The position numbers were made by a program, and so were the translations under genes. Positions 58,294 to 64,000 of a stretch of 64,000 nt of DNA are shown in pieces. The stretch spans positions 4,402,001 to 4,466,000 of the forward strand of contig NZ_CP065410.1 of NCBI RefSeq assembly GCF_020544405.1, given 5' to 3'. How positions within the stretch are numbered: the first letter of the stretch is position 1; every line of letters starts with the position of its first letter. A model generated the notes under the pieces. The model was given only the letters and a program-made list of their open reading frames with translations. It was not told the DNA's origin and did no database searches. The stretch comes from Pseudomonas sp. IAC-BECa141. GTDB lineage: Bacteria; Pseudomonadota; Gammaproteobacteria; Pseudomonadales; Pseudomonadaceae.

Positions 58294-59484
58294 ATGACCA
58301 CCCAAATTCCCGAACCGGACCTGGACTACCTGCAGAAAGTCCTGCTGGAAATGCTCGCCATTCCCAGCCCCACCGGGTTCACCGACACCATCGTGCGCTA
58401 CGTCGCCGAGCGTCTCGAAGAACTTGGCATTCCCTTCGAAATGACCCGTCGCGGAACGATTCGCGCCACCCTCAAAGGCAAGAAAAACAGCCCCGACCGC
58501 GCAGTGTCGGCGCACCTCGACACCATCGGCGCCGCCGTGCGCGCGGTGAAAGACAATGGGCGTCTGACCCTGGCCCCGGTGGGTTGCTGGTCGAGCCGGT
58601 TTGCCGAGGGCAGCCGCGTCAGCCTGTTCACCGACAACGGCGTGATTCGCGGCAGCGTGTTGCCATTGATGGCTTCCGGTCATGCCTTCAACACTGCCGT
58701 GGACGAGATGCCGATCAGTTGGGATCACGTCGAGCTGCGTCTGGACGCCTACTGCGCAACCCGCGCCGATTGCGATTCGCTGGGCATCAGTGTTGGCGAT
58801 GTGGTGGCCTTCGATCCTTTGCCCGAGTTCACCGAAAGCGGCCACATCAGTGCCCGCCATCTGGACGACAAGGCCGGTGTCGCCGCGCTGCTGGCCGCGC
58901 TGAAAGCCATCGTCGACAGCGGCCAGGAGTTGATGATCGACTGCCATCCGCTGTTCACCATCACCGAGGAAACCGGCAGCGGCGCGGCGGCAGCGTTGCC
59001 GTGGGACGTCAGCGAATTCGTCGGCATCGACATTGCCCCGGTCGCACCGGGCCAGCACTCCAGCGAACATGCCGTGAGCGTGGCGATGCAGGATTCCGGC
59101 GGCCCGTACGACTATCATCTGTCGCGGCACCTGTTGCGGCTGGCGGGTGAACACGAGCTGCCGGTGCGCCGCGACCTGTTCCGCTATTACTTCAGCGACG
59201 CCCATTCGGCCGTCACTGCCGGTCACGACATCCGCACCGCCCTGCTCGCCTTCGGCTGCGACGCGACCCACGGCTACGAACGTACGCACATCGACAGCCT
59301 CGCGGCACTCAGTCGCTTGCTCGGGGCCTACATTCTGAGCCCGCCGGTGTTCGCCAGCGATGCACAACCGGCCAATGCTTCACTGGACCGATTCAGTCAT
59401 CAGATCGAACACGAAACGCAGATGGAGAGCGACACCCGTGTGCCGTCGGTGGACAGCCTGGTGGGGCAACGCTCGGAGAGTTGA
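58294..59484 (+). CDS. M42 family metallopeptidase of the NAGGN osmoprotectant system
   Basis: A 396-residue dinuclear-zinc aminopeptidase-like protein. SAHLDTIGA, RHLDDKAGVAALLAA and TITEETGSGAAA hold the metal ligands and catalytic glutamate; FSDAHSAVTAGHD and DATHGYERTHIDSL supply later ones. Its place after asnO and ngg marks it as the conserved third gene of the system, perhaps degrading NAGGN when osmotic stress ends. AGGAG precedes the start. Confidence 0.9.
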   Translation: MTTQIPEPDLDYLQKVLLEMLAIPSPTGFTDTIVRYVAERLEELGIPFEMTRRGTIRATLKGKKNSPDRAVSAHLDTIGAAVRAVKDNGRLTLAPVGCWSSRFAEGSRVSLFTDNGVIRGSVLPLMASGHAFNTAVDEMPISWDHVELRLDAYCATRADCDSLGISVGDVVAFDPLPEFTESGHISARHLDDKAGVAALLAALKAIVDSGQELMIDCHPLFTITEETGSGAAAALPWDVSEFVGIDIAPVAPGQHSSEHAVSVAMQDSGGPYDYHLSRHLLRLAGEHELPVRRDLFRYYFSDAHSAVTAGHDIRTALLAFGCDATHGYERTHIDSLAALSRLLGAYILSPPVFASDAQPANASLDRFSHQIEHETQMESDTRVPSVDSLVGQRSES

Positions 59485-59543
59485 GTCTGGCCCTCGGCGG
59501 TCATTCGCCGTAGCATCCCGACATTGATTTAGCCGAGGTGCCC

Positions 59544-59771
59544 ATGCTGATTCCCTACGACGCGCTAGAAGTCGACACCCTCACCCGCCTGATCGAGGAT
59601 TTCGTCACCCGTGACGGTACCGACAACGGTGACGACACGCCGCTGGAAACCCGCGTGCTGCGGGTTCGCCAGGCACTGACCAAAGGTCAGGCGCTGATTG
59701 TCTTCGATCCGGAAAGCGAGCAATGCCAATTGATGCTCAAGCACGACGTGCCCAAGCACCTGTTCGACTGA
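59544..59771 (+). CDS. YheU/UPF0270 family protein
   Basis: A 75-residue acidic protein ([40 protein letters not shown]) with the features of the YheU/UPF0270 family, of unknown function. GAGG lies before ATG 59544; a frame opening at 59538 adds two residues. It converges on the csrA-like gene, with only six bases between stops. Confidence 0.87.
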   Translation: MLIPYDALEVDTLTRLIEDFVTRDGTDNGDDTPLETRVLRVRQALTKGQALIVFDPESEQCQLMLKHDVPKHLFD

Positions 59772-59777
59772 AAACGG

Positions 59778-59963
59778 TCAGCGGCCCTTGCCGCTGGCCT
59801 GTTTGCGCTGGATCCGTTCGTAGACCTCGGCGCGATGCACGCCGACCTGCTCCGGCGCTTCGACGCCGAACCGCACACTGGAGCCGTTGACCGCCAGAAC
59901 GCGCAGAGTGAGGTTGTCGCCGATGGAAATCAGTTCACCGACAACACGGCTGAGTACAAGCAT
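59778..59963 (-). CDS. csrA: CsrA/RsmA-family RNA-binding translational regulator
   Basis: A 61-residue homologue: [18 protein letters not shown], then [22 protein letters not shown]. Leu4, Arg6 and the VHR arginine (Arg44) used for binding GGA motifs are present, but the usual Arg7 is Val. P. fluorescens strains carry several Rsm proteins (RsmA, RsmE, RsmI); the divergence suggests a minor paralogue such as RsmI, not the main RsmA. Family members repress translation of secondary-metabolite and biofilm mRNAs. Confidence 0.9.
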   Translation of the reverse strand: MLVLSRVVGELISIGDNLTLRVLAVNGSSVRFGVEAPEQVGVHRAEVYERIQRKQASGKGR

Positions 59964-59998
59964 GGGAGGTGTCCTTCAAGGTTTGCGAGCCTTGAAGA

Positions 59999-60023
59999 TG
60001 CGCGGGTTTCGCCCGCCCTACAA
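59999..60023. repeat. Small GC hairpin/REP-like motif
   Basis: GCGGG TTTC GCCCGC lies upstream of the csrA-like gene, continuing as CCTACA. A motif of this form is common in pseudomonad intergenic regions and may be a REP remnant. Confidence 0.4.
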
Positions 60024-60101
60024 TGCACGCCGGGCAATTCAGTCATTCCCTACGCGCCAAGGCGCGCAAGCCTTCAGACGTTTCCTTCAGGCCTGCGAGA
60101 T

Positions 60102-60434
60102 TCAGCTCGCGGAAAACCTCGGCCCGAACAGAATCACACTCGCCCCGATCACACACAACGCCACTCCGATCCAGTCCGAACCCAGCGGGCGGATGCGTTC
60201 GACCACCGCCAGCCAGCCAATCGAAGCAATGATGTAGATGCCACCGTATGCGGCATAGGCGCGACCGGCGTAGGTCGCTTCGACGCGCGTCAACAGCAGC
60301 GCGAACAGGGTGAGGCTGATCAGCGCCGGGATCACCCACAGAGCGCTCTTGCCCTGGCGCAACCACATCCAGAACGCGAAACAACCGGCGATTTCGAACA
60401 GCGCGGCGAGGAAAAACCACAGGTAGTTGAGCAT
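60102..60434 (-). CDS. YnfA/UPF0060 family small membrane protein
   Basis: A 110-residue protein with four transmembrane helices and the UPF0060 pattern ([53 protein letters not shown]). The family is SMR-like and proposed to export small toxicants, without firm evidence in Pseudomonas. ATG 60434 is used; MFC at 60443 is an alternative. Confidence 0.92.
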   Translation of the reverse strand: MLNYLWFFLAALFEIAGCFAFWMWLRQGKSALWVIPALISLTLFALLLTRVEATYAGRAYAAYGGIYIIASIGWLAVVERIRPLGSDWIGVALCVIGASVILFGPRFSAS

Positions 60435-60498
60435 GCAAAACATCTCGTCGGGGTGACTGTTGCGGCCACCCTAACGATGCGGCGAACGCGGGGCAAGT

Positions 60499-61314
60499 TC
60501 AGCCGTTGTTCTGCCTGGCCTTGGCGCGCATCTTTTCAGCCATCGCGGTCATTTCGTTGTAAAGCAATTGCGGGTTCTTCTGCTTGAGCGCCCAGGCCAT
60601 GCGTCCTTGTTCGTGGGGCAGGATCATGAACTCACCGGCCGCGACTTGTTTGTAGATGTAGTCAGCAATATCGCTGGCGGTAATCGGCGAACTTTCCAGC
60701 AACTTGCCGACCTGGGCTTTCATCGCCGGCGTCGGGCCACGGAAAGAATCCAGCAGGTTGGTCTGGAAGAACGACGGGCAGACCACATGAACCCCGACTT
60801 CCTGTTGAGCCAGTTCGATCAACAGACTTTCCGACAGCGCCACCACGCCAGCCTTGGCCACGTTGTAGTTGCTCATCGCCGGGCCCTGCATGAGCGCGGC
60901 CATCGAGGCAATGTTGATGATCTTGCCCTTGCTCTGCTCCAGCAACGGCAGGAACGCCTTGCAGCCCTTGACCACGCCCATCAGGTTGATCGCGATCTGC
61001 CAGTCCCAGTCCTCCAGCGACAGCTCGCTGAAGAAACCGCCCGAGGCCACCCCGGCGTTGTTGACGATGATGTCGATGCCGCCAAGTTTCACTTCGCAGG
61101 CCTGGGCGAATGCGGTGAGCTGGCTGTAATCACGCACGTCGCAGCGCTGGATGAAGCCATCGCCGCCAGCCTCGCGAACGAGTTTCAGGGTCTCTTGCAA
61201 ACCGGGCTCGCTGACGTCGGACAAGGCCAGTTGCCAGCCTTCACGCGCCCAGCGCAGCGCGATTTCGCGACCCAGGCCTGAGCCCGCGCCAGTGATCATC
61301 ATGCGATTTTGCAT
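60499..61314 (-). CDS. Short-chain dehydrogenase/reductase
   Basis: A 271-residue classical SDR: MMITGAGSGLGREIALRWA (cofactor site), DIIVNNAGVASGGFF (NNAG), NIASMAALMQG (Ser) and SNYNVAKAGVVAL (Tyr-x3-Lys). The substrate is unknown. ATG 61314 gives the normal N terminus; the open frame continues upstream without resemblance. Single gene. Confidence 0.9.
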   Translation of the reverse strand: MQNRMMITGAGSGLGREIALRWAREGWQLALSDVSEPGLQETLKLVREAGGDGFIQRCDVRDYSQLTAFAQACEVKLGGIDIIVNNAGVASGGFFSELSLEDWDWQIAINLMGVVKGCKAFLPLLEQSKGKIINIASMAALMQGPAMSNYNVAKAGVVALSESLLIELAQQEVGVHVVCPSFFQTNLLDSFRGPTPAMKAQVGKLLESSPITASDIADYIYKQVAAGEFMILPHEQGRMAWALKQKNPQLLYNEMTAMAEKMRAKARQNNG

Positions 61315-61576
61315 AGCAGACAGCCTTGTTGTTCCGGGGAAGATGCGCGGAGTGTAGCGAAGGATCATCAGCGACCCACGCTCCATCAGATTGCTGAATG
61401 GCGAGGGCAAACCGCGACAACAAACGAAATAAGCACGCGAGCCAAATACCTTAAAAAAACATTGAATTTTCTTTCATGCGCACCAGTCGGAATTTGTAAG
61501 CCGTCTGGAATTAGTTCAACTTCCAGCCGCCCTTGAACACCAAGACTTCACAGACGCTATCAACAAGGAAATAGAC

Positions 61577-61729
61577 ATGGGCACAATTCTAATCATCATC
61601 CTGATCCTGTTGCTGATCGGTGGTCTGCCGGTCTTCCCGCACTCCAGAAGTTGGGGTTATGGCCCTTCGGGCATTATCGGTGTGGTGCTGGTAGTACTGT
61701 TGGTGCTGTTGTTACTCGGTCGGATATGA
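61577..61729 (+). CDS. DUF3309 family small membrane protein
   Basis: A 50-residue protein too short for usual gene calls: MGTILIIILILLLIGGLPVF, then HSRSWGYGPSG, then a second hydrophobic run and LLLGRI. This is the two-helix hairpin of DUF3309. AAGGA at 61564-61568 precedes ATG 61577. Function is unknown; such proteins are often stress-induced. A strong terminator follows. Confidence 0.88.
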   Translation: MGTILIIILILLLIGGLPVFPHSRSWGYGPSGIIGVVLVVLLVLLLLGRI

Positions 61730-61741
61730 CTGTTTGACCGA

Positions 61742-61777
61742 CAAAAAAAGAGGCCCTTCAAAAGGGCCTCTTTTTTA
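61742..61777. terminator. Bidirectional rho-independent terminator
   Basis: GAGGCCCTT pairs with AAGGGCCTC around a three-base loop, with seven A before and six T after. It separates the convergent DUF3309 and LTA-synthase-like genes. Confidence 0.93.
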
Positions 61778-61790
61778 TTGCGCCGAATGA

Positions 61791-63884
61791 TCAGTCCGGC
61801 TTGCCGTTAATCACACCGGCGGTATTGTCGAGCAGGCTCTTGGTAGCCGTCTGCAGGAACGCTTCGAGCTTGAGCTTCAGCTCGGCGGTGCGCGGTGCGT
61901 CCGGAATGATTTCGGCAGAAGGATTGGCGCCCAGTTGGTACTGATAGATCTTCGGTGCCATTTCCTTCTCTTTCGGCAGCACCAGGATCTGGTCGGCGGT
62001 GACGATGGCGGTGGTCTGCTCGCTGCCCGACGGCTTGATCACACCGAAACCGGTGTCACCCTGCGGCAGGTTCAGCAGATCGCGGCCCCAGCACTGATGG
62101 CGCACTTCGCCGCCGAGGCGACCCATGATGGTCGGCACGATGTCGATCTGGGTGCCCACAGTGTGGTCACGGGTACCGAATTTCTCCTGGATGCCCGGTG
62201 CGATCATCAGCATCGGCACGTTGAAGCGGCCCAGGTCCATTTCGGTGATCTGACGCTCGTTGCCAAAACCGTGGTCGCCGACGATGACGAACAGGGTTTC
62301 CTTGAAGTACGGCTCCTTGCGGGCCTTCTCGAAGAACTGGCCCAGCGCCCAGTCTGCGTAACGCATGGCGGTCAGGTGCTCGTTGAGCGGGCCACGATCG
62401 GTGACGCGCTCGACCGGCAACGGCGTCGGCAAGGCATACGGCGTGTGGTTGGACAGGGTCTGCAGCAGCGCGTAGAACGGCTTGCCGTTTTCCCGCGCCT
62501 TGAGCTCCACCAGACCACGGTCGAACATGTCCTGGTCGGACACGCCCCAGGTCGGATCGGAGAACACCGGGTTCACGAAGTCGTTGCGGCCGACGAAGTT
62601 GGTCATGCCCTGGTTGCTGAAGAATCCGGACTGGTTGTCCCAGGCAAAGTCACCGTTGTAGACGTAGACATCGTCATAGTCGCGCGCGCTGAGCAACTGC
62701 GGCAGACCGGACAGTTTGTGGCTGCCCTCCGGGGTCTGCATCAGATACTCGAAACCCGGCAGGTTCGGGAAGCAGGCCATGGTGGCGAACATGCCCTGGT
62801 GGGTATGGGTGCCGTTGGAGAAGAAGCGGTCGAACAGCAGGCCTTCCTTCGACAGCTTGTCGAGGTACGGCGTGATGTTGCCCGGCGCGCCCAGAGCACC
62901 GACCGAGTGACCGGCCATGCTTTCCATCAGGATCACGACGACGTTCTTGATCGGCAGGGTCTTGTCGGCAGGCGGCGTGTATTCACGACGCACGGCGGCG
63001 ATATCGGCATCTACCAGTTTGTCGTCCGGCATCACCAGCATCTCGCGCACGACTTTCTGCGCCTGATCCTGCGGCAGCGTAGCTTTCCAGATGTTGTCGC
63101 GATCCTCGCCCATCCGGTCCTTGGCCGCCGCGATCAGCGACAGCGTGCCGTTGAGGCCGAGCTGGTTGGCGAAGTTCGAATCGGTGGTGTACACGTCACC
63201 CCAACGCAGCGGCGGGCCTTGACGCAGAGTGCCGCGAGCGGCGACCACGCAGATCAGCAGGCACACCACGAACACCGCCAGACGCGCATACCAAGGCGCC
63301 ACTTGACGGGTGCCGACGTTGCCACCGCTGAACGGGCCACGTGGGCGGGTCAGACGGTCGGCGCCCTTGAACGCCAGGGTCAGGATCAACGTGCCCACGA
63401 CCCACGCCAACAGGTAGCGCACCACCGGGAAACCGTACCAGAGCATGCTCATCACGGTTTTCGGATCTTCCTTCACGTACTGGAACACCAGGCCGTTGAG
63501 GCGCTGGTGGAACTCGCGATAGAAGTCCATCTCCATCAGGCCGAGGAACAGCGCGATGCTCGAAGCGACAGTCAGCCACAGACGGAAGAACCCGCGCGCC
63601 GCCATGGCCCGGGCACTGAATAGCGCCAGCACCAGCGGAATGCAGACATACACCACCAGGCGAATATCGAAGCGCAGGCCGTTGGCGAAGGCTTCGAGGA
63701 ACGTCGAGGCCGGGGTGTCGAGGATCATCTCGCGGTTGTAGACCAGCAGCGCGAGGCGCAGCACGGAAAACATCACCATCATGACCAGCGCGCACAGGAG
63801 CGTGTAGGCCAGATGCGATTTGACGGTCGGTTGCAGCAGGCGACTGGAAGATCGCTGCTGACTCAGGGCGTCCGGGTTTGCCAT
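61791..63884 (-). CDS. LTA synthase family (sulfatase-fold) phosphoglycerol transferase-like membrane protein
   Basis: A 697-residue protein: five transmembrane helices in the first 230 residues, then a periplasmic alkaline-phosphatase-fold domain. NGTHTHQGMFATMACFPNL contains the catalytic threonine; VILMESMAGHSVGALG and VIVGDHGFGNERQ hold the metal ligands. Gram-negative members transfer phosphoglycerol or phosphoethanolamine to periplasmic glucans or LPS, as MdoB/OpgB does; which one applies here is open. Confidence 0.9.
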   Translation of the reverse strand: MANPDALSQQRSSSRLLQPTVKSHLAYTLLCALVMMVMFSVLRLALLVYNREMILDTPASTFLEAFANGLRFDIRLVVYVCIPLVLALFSARAMAARGFFRLWLTVASSIALFLGLMEMDFYREFHQRLNGLVFQYVKEDPKTVMSMLWYGFPVVRYLLAWVVGTLILTLAFKGADRLTRPRGPFSGGNVGTRQVAPWYARLAVFVVCLLICVVAARGTLRQGPPLRWGDVYTTDSNFANQLGLNGTLSLIAAAKDRMGEDRDNIWKATLPQDQAQKVVREMLVMPDDKLVDADIAAVRREYTPPADKTLPIKNVVVILMESMAGHSVGALGAPGNITPYLDKLSKEGLLFDRFFSNGTHTHQGMFATMACFPNLPGFEYLMQTPEGSHKLSGLPQLLSARDYDDVYVYNGDFAWDNQSGFFSNQGMTNFVGRNDFVNPVFSDPTWGVSDQDMFDRGLVELKARENGKPFYALLQTLSNHTPYALPTPLPVERVTDRGPLNEHLTAMRYADWALGQFFEKARKEPYFKETLFVIVGDHGFGNERQITEMDLGRFNVPMLMIAPGIQEKFGTRDHTVGTQIDIVPTIMGRLGGEVRHQCWGRDLLNLPQGDTGFGVIKPSGSEQTTAIVTADQILVLPKEKEMAPKIYQYQLGANPSAEIIPDAPRTAELKLKLEAFLQTATKSLLDNTAGVINGKPD

Positions 63885-64000
63885 GTCGTTTTAGGACCCA
63901 TTGGAAGTTGAAGTTGCAAAAATTCAGCTGCGCCCTGCCCTCTGTTGGCCGTTCCAGGCCCCGGGGCTTGCGCGGAGCGCAAATGTTGCACGATCACCGG

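Noticed and set aside
61935..63623. 562-codon plus-strand frame
   Set aside because: Antisense to the LTA-synthase-like gene, which has its full catalytic motif set.
1..64000. CRISPR arrays, tRNA or rRNA genes, prophage or IS elements
   Set aside because: No regularly spaced repeats, cloverleaf or TPsiC-like ends, transposase or phage genes were seen on either strand by eye; tRNAscan or an IS search would be decisive.

Overview
The window looks like chromosome of a Pseudomonas of the P. fluorescens group. The evidence is a GC-rich core with typical pseudomonad gene order (ihfB-rpsA-cmk-tyrA/aroA-hisC-pheA-serC-gyrA-mtnA, then mtaD-ubiG-mupP-yciK), REP/REPIN elements built on GAGCGAGCTTGCTCGC, a polyphosphate:AMP phosphotransferase, an N-acetylglutaminylglutamine amide (NAGGN) osmoprotectant operon, and undA, the 1-undecene synthase gene. 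All gene names come from reading motifs and family resemblance; no database search was run.

Region 1 (1-19.4 kb) is a surface-glycan (O-antigen type) locus beside ihfB, the usual pseudomonad position. It has two convergent arms meeting at a bidirectional hairpin near 8.48 kb. The plus arm carries a methyltransferase-coiled-coil-glycosyltransferase fusion cut by the window edge, two GT4 glycosyltransferases, a membrane O-acyltransferase and a sugar-nucleotide epimerase. The minus arm starts with rmlB-rmlD-rmlA (dTDP-L-rhamnose) and a rhamnosyltransferase-like GT2. It continues into a tightly coupled set of seven genes: a DPM/GtrB-like GT2 with two C-terminal membrane helices, an FAD oxidoreductase, a large polytopic GT-C-like protein, an SDR, a TIM-barrel isomerase, a small SMR-type flippase-like protein and a second polyprenyl-phosphate-sugar-synthase-like GT2. 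I read this set as a Gtr-like periplasmic glycan-decoration system that also makes its own sugar. Five of the 16 genes here are broken by a single-base lesion (one amber codon, four 1-bp losses at short homopolymers). I found no such lesion in the other 45 kb.

Region 2 (19.6-36.8 kb) is core metabolism: LapA-domain protein, IHF-beta, ribosomal protein S1, CMP kinase, aromatic amino-acid and serine synthesis, gyrase A, methylthioadenosine salvage (mtnA and a divergent MTA deaminase), ubiquinone methyltransferase, the MurNAc-6-phosphate phosphatase MupP and a YciK-type SDR.

Region 3 (37-52.4 kb) mixes signalling and accessory genes: a GGDEF diguanylate cyclase, undA, a membrane PAS-GGDEF-EAL protein, an ABC exporter with a DsbA-like protein, TrhO, BolA with a DUF2059 protein, fumarase C, an EamA transporter, a small DUF6316-like protein, a thiolase and the polyphosphate kinase-2 type Pap.

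Region 4 (52.5-64 kb) holds mnmC, the NAGGN osmoadaptation genes (asnO, ngg, M42 peptidase), a YheU protein convergent with a divergent CsrA/Rsm paralogue, YnfA, an SDR, a tiny DUF3309 membrane protein and an LTA-synthase-like phosphoglycerol transferase. No rRNA, tRNA, CRISPR array, IS element or prophage was seen.
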